A stretch of 64,000 nt of DNA from Eopsaltria australis (lineage: Eukaryota; Chordata; Aves; Passeriformes; Petroicidae). This document shows positions 13,701 through 24,531 of this stretch, one piece after another. A program made the position numbers and the translations under genes. Positions within the stretch are counted from its first letter, which is position 1; each line of letters opens with the position of its first letter. The stretch covers positions 682,001-746,000 of the forward strand of contig JAVTVJ010000496.1 in assembly GCA_034509425.1 (NCBI GenBank). Reading direction: 5' to 3'. Below the pieces are notes generated by a model, which was not told the origin of the DNA, did not search any database, and was given only the letters and a program-made list of their open reading frames with translations.

Positions 13701-14574
13701 CAAGTGACAGATGCAACCAGCATGATGGCAGAGCAAGAGTTCTTGTAAATCTCATCAGGAGAGGCCATTTATTAAGGACTTCAGTATCTCCAGCTGTTTC
13801 ACGTCTGCAGATCTGACTGGATTTCTCTGTTAATAGACCTTACACAGTTTCTGTGATTATTCTAGTCCTTATTCTTAGTTTTTGGTTGTGGATGATGAGC
13901 TACAGGAAAGATAGTTGAAAAGTTCCTTGACACACAGACCTTATTTCCACCCCCATTTTGGTTTCTATCTGGCTGTATTCAGGCATTTCCTGAGGCAAGC
14001 CTTTTCCAGCTGAGGAACAGAACACAGCACAGATATTTTGAACAACAGCAGGAAAATATATGTGGAACTGATTTTTATGTCACTTTTCACATGCAATAGT
14101 GATCCTGGAGAGCAAAAAGCTAAATAAACTTCTTGAATTGTCCCTTTCTGAACATGTGGAGAGTAGACAGAGGCATTAATTCACATCTTCCCCAGTGAAG
14201 TTACAGTACAGTCTGTGAAAGCCATGGGCTGCAGTAGTTGCCCTGTGTGACTCTGCAGAGACTTTCTCATAGTCCCTAGAGAATGAGTTCCCTCTGAACT
14301 GGGCCTGACCTAGATATCCACTCCAGTGTCATTGCAGACATCTTAAGACATTGCAAATTAATGATAATCATAGCCAAATTAAGTAAAGCAACTGAGCTAG
14401 TATAAATTGCACAGCTGGGCTGAAAAATTAGTTTCTCAAATGATATTCATGTTATTATTATACCCATTTTCTGATTATTACAGATGACACTATTTATATA
14501 TAATGAAACAAATGTGCTTTTCCTCAGTGTTCAAACTTATTCTGTGTTTTCAGTTAGAATCCTTAGTTATGGGA

Positions 14575-15275
14575 ATAACCATGAAGTGACAAGGGCTGAC
14601 CTGGGATCACTACAGGCTGGGGGATGAACTATAGAGAGTAGCCCTGCCCAGAAGGACTTGGGGGTGCTGATGGATGAGAGGCTGGACATGACCCAGCCAC
14701 GTGCACTGGCAACCCAGAAACCAAATATATTCTGGGTTGCATCCAAAATGGTGTGGGCAGCAGGGCCAGGGAGGGGATTCTGCCCCTCTGCTCTGCTCTG
14801 ATGAAACCCCACCTGCAGTGCTACTTCCAGCTCTAGGGTCCCCAGCACAGGAAGGGTATGGACCTTTTGGAGTGGATCCAGAGGAGTCTACCAAGATGAT
14901 TAGAGGGATGGAGCACCTCTCCTATAAGGAATGGCTGAGACAACTGGGATTGTTCAGGTTGGAGAAGAGAAGGCTTCGGGGTGACCTAATTGTGGCCTCC
15001 CAGTACCTGAAGGGAGCCTACAGGAAATATGGAGAGAGAATTTTTACATGAGCCTGTAGTGACAGAACAAGGGGAAATGGCTTCAAACTGCAAGAGAGTA
15101 GGTTTAGATTGGATATTAGGAAGAAATTCCTGACTGTGAGAGTGGTGAGCCACTGGAACAGGTTGCCCAGAGAAGCTGTGGATGCCCCATCCCTGGAAGT
15201 GTTGTCATGTGGCATGGGGCCCATGGTAGAAGGATTGGAATGAGATGATCTTTAAGATTGCTTCCAACCCAAGCC
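14575..15275 (+). mobile_element. CR1 LINE fragment (3' end), sense orientation
   Basis: This is the 3' portion of an avian CR1 retrotransposon. Diagnostic stretches include GAGCACCTCTCCTATAAGGA (14910), TTGGAGAAGAGAAGGCTTCG (14960), GATTGGATATTAGGAAGAAA (15107) and ACTGGAACAGGTTGCCCAGA (15153). The 5' part, with the reverse transcriptase, is missing, as in most CR1 copies. Compared with my recollection of the consensus, several dozen bases are missing between the GGAAGTGTTG segment (15195) and the 3' end. It ends in CCATTCTATG, which runs straight into the expanded 8-bp tail repeat. The short open frames inside it on both strands are CR1 relics and are not host genes. Confidence 0.95.
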
Positions 15276-15433
15276 ATTCTATGATTCTATGATTCTATGA
15301 TTCTATGATTCTATGATTCTATGATTCTATGATTCTATGATTCTATGATTCTATGATTCTATGATTCTATGATTCTATGATTCTGTGATTCTATGATTCT
15401 ATGATTCTATGATTCTATGATTCTCTGATTCTG
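15276..15433 (+). repeat. Expanded (ATTCTATG)n CR1 tail, about 20 copies
   Basis: CR1 elements end in a few copies of an 8-bp repeat, and here that tail has expanded to about 158 bp. Most units are ATTCTATG. Variant units ATTCTGTG (about 15380) and ATTCTCTG / ATTCTG (at the right end) mark the distal part. The pure block is on the 5' side, next to the CR1 body. Confidence 0.95.
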
Positions 15434-18004
15434 GAGAGTGCAGACTGTCTGATGTGAATGGCACAAATTGATACTGCAGTGACTCCAGCATGCCAGTACC
15501 AGCCATGGCTGGATTGTGCCAGCTGCAGACCACAAGATTTCATTAGGCACAGGCCTGACATGGTAACTCTGCAGGACTACAGTAAACAATTTTAAGGGTT
15601 CAGTGAAAATGACATGGCAAAGAATCAGAAAATGGGGCTTTGGGGGCAGCAAGGATAGACCCACTCAACCCCCTGGAAATCACTTCTTTAGCTACACTGA
15701 AGTAGCTCCAGTGACTGCTGAAAAATAAAGGTTAGAAAACTAGATTGCATCGCTTAGAAATACAAATTAGGATTCTTATGTATTTGGAGTTTTTGAAGAA
15801 GAGTAAAAGTCAGCATGTTTTTTTATACACGTAAGGCTGTAACATGAAAAATAATAAAGAAAATCAACTGAGGTGCAAAACTGGTCCATTACCTAATGTT
15901 ATTCTAAACTCCTCTGAGACTGGTGGTTCCTGACTAAGGATTTGTTTATAAGCTAGTGATACTTCATTCTCAATGCTACTTCAGTATTGAAGCTATTTAA
16001 ACTAAAGTTAGCTTGCCTATCTCAACATCATAAGGCAGTCCTATACATGATGCCAGTGTAGATGTATACACCTCAGATCTCCAACATTCAGGTCAGTTAT
16101 GGTTTGTCAGGAAACTGTTAGAAGAGAATTCACTGTGAAAGAACTGTCTTAAAAATTTCTTCTTTCATTTCTGTTTTTTCTTGCACAAAGGGCAGTCTTG
16201 TATTTTCAGTCTGCATAGCCTCAGGCAATTCACACAGTACAGAATAATACTATTCTGTTGAGAAATGAATTACAGGGAGAGGTATTGGAGAGCTCTGTAA
16301 CCTCAGAAAGCATCAGAAATCAGTGTTTCACAGAGGTGTTGCAAAACTACTCTTCAGCCAGCTATTACAAAGTCACAGTAATACCTCAGTGAGGAAACCT
16401 ACCTATTACTCACTGAATACCTATCCAGGTTATTCAGGAAGGACAGAAGCCCAGAGTCATATCTACTGAAACCTTGAGAATGGATTTAAGCATGCCACGA
16501 TCCATTACCTCCATGTTTTCTAGCCATGTTAGTAGCTGTAGTCCTGCTTATGCGCCAGCTTAAAGTCTCTTTGCTCTTGGGGCACTTTGCCCTCCTTCCT
16601 TTTTCAGTGGCTTGAACATCTTTAGCTGGGGCAAAGGAGAGGACAGGTGTCCCACTGCGCTGCTCTGGTTTTGTGCATCTGCTGACTTTGCCCAATTAGG
16701 AACGGGATCATCAGGAAACCAACTGTGTGCTGAAAGCCTAACAGGAATTTGTAGACTTGTTAAGGAAACTACCCAGTCTGAGCATGCATGAGACTCTCTG
16801 GCAGTCTGGGGCCAAAGCCCCTTCACAGTCCAGTGACCCCGTGGATGCCCTGTTTGGCTCCTCACACACCCCACTCCCACAGTCAGCTCAGATTTCCTGA
16901 GTGGTTTAAACCCAGGTTTCCCATAGCAAAGTCTGAGATGTCTCATCCCATACAGCCATTTATGCACAGTGCAGTAACACAGAAACAGCCCGAGTTGGTG
17001 CCTCCTAGGAGAGACCCCCAACAAAGGAACTTTGTTGGGGCATTTTTACACTCTCATACTCTACCCAGGCAAAAGTCTTGCTTCACCTCCTGAGGCCTTC
17101 CTTCTTGCTGTGCCTCCCAGTGTCCCTCCACCTGACTGGCACCACCTTCTTTGTGCCATTTGTTAACCAAAGGGTTGGCAGTTCATGGCCCCTTGTCTCG
17201 GGCTTTCTCCCAGAAATCAACCTGCATTTCAATCTGCAGCTTGCAAACAGAGCCACCTGCACCAGATGTATTCCTCAACAGACCATGCCTTCAGGCTGGC
17301 AACTGAGGGACTGCCATCAAAATTGGCTCAAAATCAGCACGGGGAACAAATCATTATATGACCATCTGTGACTGCTGCAGACCCTGTACTGCTGAGTGGG
17401 GAGCTGTTTCAGCCAGTTTCATTTGAGGAAGGCAGATAACTTGGTACAGCTCTCTTCTAGGTGACTTGCAGCATTTTGCTGTTTCTGTAACTGGCCAGAA
17501 CACATTAACCTTGATAGATCTGTCTCTGATGCTTTTTTATTTCTTATAACTAGTCTCTTGGGCACACCATAAATTTGCTGAGGATTATTCTATCTTTTTC
17601 ATTTGTCTTTTCTTCCTTGTCCCTGCTTCCCAAAGCCCTATGATTAGCATTTTGAATGTATTCCTTTCTACATCTTGGTTTGCACATTACTGGCTTTAGC
17701 CTGCATTTCCTACTTGCAGCCTTCTGAAGTCACACCAATGACAACAAATTCATTATATAATGAAATATAATAAATTAATAACATTCTTGTTTAATTGACA
17801 ATTGTTTTGGTTGGCATCATATGAAGGCTTAATCTGGTGATAAACTGCTTCTGGTTAATTAATTGTCCCTACCCGTGATCCCCACCATTAATTTTACAGG
17901 GATTTCTACTGTAGAGTCTTCACTGAGAACTTCTTTGGGCAAGTGTACAAATAGAGGTGTCTTGCAGTGATGAGGCCTTATTCTCATTTTTGCTCGGTCA
18001 CATA
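15434..18004. other. Intergenic DNA, no supported gene
   Basis: No recognisable exon or transposon. A 154-codon minus-strand frame (16560-17024) and shorter frames on the other strand overlap across 16.5-17.4 kb, where the sequence is more GC-rich. None shows a known domain or splice structure. Confidence 0.55.
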
Positions 18005-18510
18005 CTCTCCTCTCCTCTCCTCTCCTCTCCTCTCCTCTCCTCTCCTCTCCTCTCCTCTCCTCTCCTCTCCTCTCTCTCCTCTCCTCTCCTCCTCCTCTCC
18101 TCTCTCTCTCCTCCCTCCTCCTCTCCTCCTCCTCTCCTCTCCTCTCCTCCTCTCCTCTCCTCCTCCCTCCTCCTCCTCTCTCCTCTCCTCTCCTCTCCTC
18201 TCCTCTCCTCTCCTCTCCTCCTCTCCTCTCCTCTCCTCCTCCTCTCCTCCTCCCTCTCCTCCTCCTCCTCTCTCTCCTCCCTCCTCCTCTCCTCTCCTCT
18301 CCTCCTCTCCTCTCCTCTCCTCTCCTCCCTCCTCTCCTCCTCCTCTCTCCTCCTCCTCCTCCTCTCCTCTCCTCTCCTCCTCCTCTCCTCCTCTCCTCTC
18401 CTTCCTCCTCTCCTCCTCTCTCTCCTCTCTCCTCTCCTCTCCCTCCTTCCTCCCTTCCTCTCCTCTCCTCCTCTCCTCTCCTCTCCTCTCCTCTCCTCTC
18501 CTCTTTCTCT
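18005..18510 (+). repeat. 506-bp uninterrupted polypyrimidine tract, (TCTCC)n-like
   Basis: Every base on the + strand from 18005 to 18510 is C or T; the opposite strand is all purine. The base unit is CTCTC/TCTCC, pure in the first 70 bp and then mixed with TCC, TC and CCCTCC variants. The open frames across it on both strands (Ser/Leu/Pro-rich on +, Arg/Glu/Gly-rich on -) are translation of the repeat. Long mirror-symmetric polypurine-polypyrimidine DNA of this type can form triplex (H-DNA) structures and is often length-variable and hard to assemble. Confidence 0.98.
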
Positions 18511-21500
18511 GGGCCCCTGAGGTGGATTTATATTCTAAGCAATCATTTTTATGTATTGGAAGCAAAATATCTGCCTAGTAATCACCTGCAGATGAACCTG
18601 GAATGTCCCTGACCCCTTAGATTACTATCTGTCATCACCTACAGCCATTCTCTCTGTCAGGACTGCTAGATTCATTCCCTTTCCCAGCTCTCTGAGAATG
18701 CCACTGGAAGAACCTGTGACACTCTTCTCTCAACATTCAGATTTGTCAGTATAGGAATACTTGGTAAAGTTTTTATTTCATTGTAATTTTTTTTTAAAGT
18801 ATATTTTTAGAACGATCACTGATCAAAATCACCATATGGCTCCTTGTCTCCAAAGCTCAAGTTTGTCTCTCACTGTTCATGCTAGTGCCAAGTCAGAGTG
18901 GCTTCAGTGGCTGACAGAAGGGATGTGTTGAGGCAGCAGCTCACAAGCTTTTTTGTTGGTCCATAGTGCAACCCTTAGAAGTCCTGTGCTCTGTCCTCAA
19001 CTCTAACACTACTTGGGCCTGCAGGTGTCCATCCTCAAGCCCCAGAACAGACACTCATACCTGTCTGCCTGCTTATTTCCTTCACAGATTTAACCTAACT
19101 GGCATCTTCTGTGTCTCTTAGTGCACAGGAAAGTTGCTACCATGGGAGAATGTTGCACAGACTCCAGCACCTCCTGTGAGAATCTTGCAGTCCAGCTGAG
19201 GACAAAGCCCTGACAAGGAGCTCTCTAAAACAGACATGGAGAGCCCTTATTGAATGTACAAACACCCTGAAGTGTCAGTTCACATCATTGCTCCATGCCA
19301 AGGACACAAGGATCCTTTTTCTCCACCCTCCATTACAGGGCCCAAGAGCCAAATACCCTCATTGAACAGACTGTCTCTCACTCTCCAGATGTTCGCCCAC
19401 TCCCGGGCAGTCACATAGGAAAATGTTTCATGTAGCAGGAAGTTTAGCGGTTCCTGCACATTCCTGAAAGCTTTTAATGAGGCTGAGGCTCATTAAAACA
19501 CACCCAACTCTCACACCATGGGAGCTGAAGTAAGGGCATAAAATACTAGATTAGTGTTAACTGCGAGTGAGAGGGTACACCAAGCCTGGTCTGGAAAACC
19601 AGGAAAATCATTCTGGCACTACGATATTTAAGAAGTCTTCTGAAGCCCTGCTTGGCTGCACTATCTGGAGAGAAGTGCAAAGGAGGCCATAAGTAGGCAG
19701 TAATATGTCAATGAGACAGCCTGGTTGCCTGTCTCCTCCTTATGCACAAAGCCCGATATTTCTTTATTCTGCCCCTTCCATCAAATCACTGCCACCACTT
19801 TCCACAGATGACCACTAAGGTCTGCAAATCATTCACTGTGATCTGAGTCCATGTCCCTTCTTATCTGAACTGATCACTCTCCTTTTGTTGTCTAGTCAAC
19901 ATGTGCAGAGAGCAGCATGGAAATCAAAAGGTTCTTTCAGATGCTGCTTCCTGGATGAAAGTGTTCAGAATAGGGAAATCAGTTCACAGATCTTGTCCAA
20001 AGGACAGACTTTAAGGGAAGTGTATAAGCAGACTAAATTCTATATTGACTAGGAGGTTCAAAGTCTACAAATGTAGGCTTGTGTTATTTATAATCTGCTC
20101 CACATGAGATTCCCTCTTAGGCCTGCTCTGGACCTATCTCCATGACTCAGACAGAGGGCTATGAATAAGGACAGAAAATATGGTGCAATAAGGGAGAAAT
20201 CTGAGAACTTTCACAGTGGCATGTGGTCTCTCTTTGTGATGAAAGGGCCAGGTTGGTGTACTGTACCTTTCACTGAGAGTGATCAGGTGTTCCTGGCACA
20301 AGAGGTTAATGATCAGCTAAAACTGAAAATATTTGCAGTTCACCATCACATTTTCCTGTCCTTCCTACAGTGCCTGCAATACCTCCTTCATGAGCTGATG
20401 CAGTACATCTCAGCTGTCTGCTTGTCTCCCTAAATTCTCACCATACTGCACCTACAGGAGCAGCCGAACATAGCACGTTTCTGCATGCCTGTCCAAACCA
20501 GAGAGGGGGGGGCCACACCATACTGATGGATTGTGAAAGCATCCATTGCTTGAAAATCTCAAGCTGAAGCCCTAGATTTTGAAGGTTAAATTTTAAAGGG
20601 TGTGCATCCTTCATTCCTAAATCTTCGTTCCTGCCCTGGAGGACTCAGTGGACGAAAGCCACTTACTAAGTCTTATTTTCTTTCCAAACAAATCCTAGAG
20701 CTCCAAGCACACTTTTTATTTGTCATATTACTTTAAAGAGTAAGATGAAAGGGGCTGTCTTTATGTTCCCTGTATATCTTTCAGCAATTTGCTTAGCTCA
20801 AGCAGGAATGCTAGTATTTATATCCTCTATATTTCACAGAGCACTCACTCTGTGGCCAGAAGGTCTATGTATTATTGTTATTTTTGGTTCAGCTTTCAGG
20901 GCTTGCATACTGCAAACAGCTTTTTTTTTGTAAGGAGACAGTAAAAAACTTTGCATTTGACAATGTCTGTGTCTCTCAACTCAGTACACTTTTGGAAAGC
21001 CATCTCCTCTGGTATTCACACTATATTATCCTCCACCACAAGACAATTTAAAATAAGATATTCCCAGTCTTGCCAGCTTTCTCTAAACAAAGCCTTTGAG
21101 TTGAGAATGAGCTCAATACATGCATGACGTGTATTGGCATAGACACACCAACAGGAGGAGAGCAGTTAGGGTAATTTGGGATATCCTAGGAGACTTTGGG
21201 GAGAACTGTGGACCTCTCACTGGTCTTCCTTCAGGGACCTTCAGTTTCATTCATTTCAGTAATGCACTTTCACCCTCAGACCATCAGCCTTCACATACCC
21301 CAAATAAAGCACTGAAACAGAATGTCTTGGCAGCAGGATTTCCTATTTCTGTTGCTGCCACAGAGAAATGGGATGAGGAGGCAAAAGCAAAGATTTATTC
21401 TCCCTGAGGTGGCAGTCTGAGATGCATCTGCCTCTGGAATATCCAATGCATGTCCTCTAGCAAAGGTACAGTAGAGGTTCTGTTGAAGGAGAGAGCTGCC

Positions 21501-23487
21501 TTTGTTTTAATACATAAAGGTGGCCCTGAACCTGATAAGGAGAAATGTGGTATTCTCATATCTTTGGCATGGCTAAAATCTCTATTTGTTGTTGATATGA
21601 GTCAGTTAATGTACTAAAATGTGTGTCAGAATACACACCTTGGAAAACTTACTAATCAGACACTGTTTTAAAAAGTGCCTAAATGAATAACAGAGTAACA
21701 TGAAATTCTTAGTTGGAAGTATATAATTTGAATATGATTTAAATGTCATTTAAGTATCACTAATGGTTTGAATCTTGTACAGTGTTTCAGAAGCATTCAC
21801 ATGCCTAATTCCCTATAACATCAGAGCCTATAAGGCACACAAATATCTTTGCAGTAGTTTTCAAAGGTCTCAAATGCATATCAGCACTGAAAACTGAACA
21901 GTGGTTTGTGGTTTTGTTGTTGTGAACTTTTATCTACAGGCTGCCTGTCTTCACCAAAAGTTTGTCCACTGGTTGCTGGCTTTTTTTTAATGTTCAAGCA
22001 CTTTGAATAGTTCTGTTTGTCTTCCGTGTAACTAATCTCACAGATGGATTATTAGGCTTGTAGAATTTGTTTACATTTATAAATATTTTCTCTAATGGCA
22101 GAAATATTTTTGAGGGAGAAGTTTCTACTGAAACACTCCCTTTCTTTAGAGAAAATGTACTTGTGTTTTGTTTGAAGAAGGCCACGTGCCCTGGCTAGGC
22201 TGGCATGAACTGGTGCATGGCTGCACATACAGTACACAGTGTACATTTTTTGGTAATTTTCTTCATCTCTCCCAGTCTCTGCTTCTTTTATTCCCACAAA
22301 CTTTAATAAACTGAAAGAGAAATCCTATGACGACTGCAGCTTTCAAACCAAAAATGCAGCACTTGAAATGAAATAGTATGATCTCATCCATTCCTAATTT
22401 TTAGTGCCTTTTCTATGCCCAGTAGACAGCTTTACTTTTATAAAACTTGAGTTCTTTTCAGCCTTGAAAATACTACGTATTGACTTTGTCACTTGTATTT
22501 ACTTTAAGCTATTGCGTCTTGTATATGGCCATGCACAATGAGTTTCCAAACAAAATATTAAGTGTTTTTTATTTTGAGCAAGAGATTTTGTTCCAAAGTC
22601 AAACTATTCCCCAACTGTGCACAAGTGAAGGTAAAGTTTTTCAATGTACTGTGGCACAGCTTTGCACCCCTATGCATCTGACATAAGAATAATGTGTACT
22701 AGGCTTGATCCAACAGAGAGTGGCTTTTGTGTCTGTTGATCCTGGACATTTCCGGAGCCTCCCAGGATCTCTAGTCAAAAAGTCTATTTTTGATTCTAAT
22801 GGCAGAAAAGTGCTTCCTTCTATGGCTGCAGACTGCCAAATTATGCATCCCATGCTGGCTTTTCCTGCCTGGCACTGCAATAACAGCTGTAGCAAAGGTT
22901 TTAGCCTTTACCTCTAAAGCCAGTTTGGCATGAAAGATTGATAAGCTGATGACTCAAAACCAAATGCAGTATTTCATAAGAGAACATATGCAGAAAGAGC
23001 TGCTGATTGTTTTTCCCTTTTGCACAGTAAATTAACTAACTAGCCAAATCCATTGTTAGGTAGCTGTTAAAGGGCTTTTGTTTTCCCATAAATAACCCCT
23101 GCAAGTTTTGAAAATGAAATCAGCCATAACAGGCAGGCTTTTGAACACCAGGCCTGAATGCAGTCAGCATGCTCAAGAAATCATTTGTCATGATTCAATC
23201 AATGGGCCAGAGCAAAAATCTAAAGAAAGGCTGGAGTAGAATAAAACAGCATCAGGTTCCATGCATACAGTCACTTCAGAAAATGATTAGTCCAGCAACA
23301 ACTACATACTTATATTAATCCTGCATATTAGAGAAAAAATATTACTGAAATGGGAAGAGTACCATATTTATCAAAATAAGCTGATAATAATATCATAGCT
23401 GCAGTCAGAGCTGTAGGCAGCAACAGGAAATTGCTGGACTGCCTCTGATGATACCTTCCAGTACTGTGGATCCAAAGCTGGAATAGA
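18511..23487. other. Intergenic DNA, no supported gene
   Basis: About 5 kb of unique-looking sequence. The open frames are under 100 codons and have no recognisable domain. No RNA gene, LTR or CR1 copy was recognised. Confidence 0.55.
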
Positions 23488-23590
23488 TCCCTGATTCACT
23501 GAAGTACTTAAGCATGTGTTTCATTCCCAGTGAGTTCAAAGAGACTTAATCTTGTCCTTCAAGTAAGCATCTGCTTAAATGTTCAAACTG
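23488..23590 (+). mobile_element. Old palindromic MITE-like repeat, copy 1
   Basis: It begins CCCTGATTCACTGAAGTACT and continues TTAAGCATGTG, then GTGAGTTCAAAGAGACTTA, then AGTAAGCATCTGCTTAAATG. This is the layout of an ancient amniote interspersed repeat: an outer arm CCTGATTCAGCAAAGCACTT, then AAGCACATGCTTAA, a centre near CATTGACTTCAATGGGACT, and a mirrored second arm. I recognise the pattern but cannot assign the Repbase family name. The copy is heavily diverged. The second arm decays after 23590, although a CCATTGACTTCCAT echo lies at about 23630. Confidence 0.55.
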
Positions 23591-23804
23591 TATGAGGACC
23601 TACCTTGATCCTGTTTTTATTGGAAACATCCATTGACTTCCATAACTGCAGAATTAGACTCCTAAATAGGACTTGCAGAACTGTGGATCTGGGCTGTAGT
23701 CATTCACCTATTTTGCTCCAAGCATGTGTCTTGAGTAGAGGATGTACTGTCCACTGGGAGTATGTATTTATGCAGTTTTGGGAAAGCTAACTGATCTCTG
23801 CTCT

Positions 23805-24064
23805 GTAGTGATCACTGACAGGACTCAAGGCCTGAAGTTGTGACAGGGGGACTTTAGGTTGGATATTAGGAAAGGGTTCTTCACATGTTGGGCACTGGAA
23901 CAGGCTCCCTGGGGCAGTGGTCACAGCACCAGCCTGCCAGAGTTCAAGAACTGTTTGGACAATGCTCTCAGGCACATGGTGTGACTTTTGGGGATGTCCT
24001 ATGCAGGGCCAGGAATTGGACTCGATGATCCTTGTGGGTGCCTTCCAACTCAGCTTATTTTGTG
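23805..24064 (+). mobile_element. CR1 LINE fragment (3' end), second subfamily
   Basis: A 260-bp 5'-truncated CR1 copy in + orientation. Diagnostic stretches are GGTTGGATATTAGGAAAGGG (23857), GCACTGGAACAGGCTCCCTG (23892), GTTTGGACAATGCTCTCAGG (23952), TTGGACTCGATGATCCTTGT (24016) and CCTTCCAACTCAGC (24041). It ends TTATTTTGTGA, a decayed form of the tail. The 3' end differs from that of the 14575 copy, so it belongs to another subfamily. It sits between pieces of the palindromic repeat at 23488, 24106 and 24424. Confidence 0.95.
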
Positions 24065-24105
24065 AGTATCCTTACTAGAAATCACAGCTGATTAGGATGG
24101 TAGAG

Positions 24106-24131
24106 CCTGACTCAGCAAAATACTTGAGCAT
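24106..24131 (+). mobile_element. Palindromic MITE-like repeat, one arm
   Basis: CCTGACTCAGCAAAATACTT followed by GAGCAT matches the outer arm of the repeat seen at 23488 and 29489. The matching opposite arm may be the one at 24424-24531, about 300 bp away in inverted orientation, with unrelated sequence between. Confidence 0.4.
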
Positions 24132-24423
24132 ACCTGCACAAGCTGGGTAATAAGATGAAGGTGGTTGGTTTTGGTCTAGGAATGCTCTGCATAAATACCA
24201 CAGTTCCCACTTACTCCCAGTCCATTTTCCCAGAGGCCAGATACAGCTGTGAGGACACAATTAGGTGGCACAAGGTCACAGGGCTCATGGGGTTGCAGAG
24301 CAATAGGGGCTCTGGCGTTTTGCAGAGGTTCGGAGCAGAGGCCCTGCTGCAGGGGTGGGCAAGGTGGAAGCAGTGGTGAAAGTGTCACGCTCAGCACACC
24401 AGGTTTGATGGGGCTTTATGTGG

Positions 24424-24531
24424 CCCCATTAAAGTCAGTGAGAACGAAACACGCGCTTTGCTCTGCAGAGATGGGATTACTCATGCGCCTAAAATTAAAC
24501 ATGTGGTTAAGTGCTCTGCTGAATCAGGGCC
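24424..24531 (-). mobile_element. Palindromic MITE-like repeat, second arm
   Basis: Reading + strand: CCCCATTAAAGTCAGTGAGA (centre), ATGGGATTACTCATGCGCCT, AAATTAAACATGTGGTTAAG and TGCTCTGCTGAATCAGGGCC at the end. The last part is the reverse complement of the arm seen at 23488 and 29489. It is the best-preserved arm in the window. Confidence 0.6.

Larger units (their letters stand above)
3781..14574. other. Intergenic DNA, no supported gene
   Basis: This 10.8-kb stretch has no recognisable exon, RNA gene or young transposon. The longer open frames (131 codons + at 7938-8333, 145 codons - at 7907-8344, 151 codons - at 11689-12144) overlap one another on opposite strands or run through low-complexity sequence. 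None shows a known domain. Small repeats and one exon-like minus-strand frame are listed separately. Confidence 0.55.

Noticed and set aside
14567..15224. Several overlapping open frames of 68-116 codons
   Set aside because: They fall inside a 5'-truncated CR1 3' end and are relics of the element.
16560..17024. 154-codon minus-strand open frame in a GC-richer patch
   Set aside because: No known domain, low-confidence composition, and overlapping frames on the other strand.
17957..18578. Three long open frames of 187-203 codons on both strands
   Set aside because: They are direct translation of the polypyrimidine repeat (Ser/Leu/Pro on one strand, Arg/Glu/Gly on the other).
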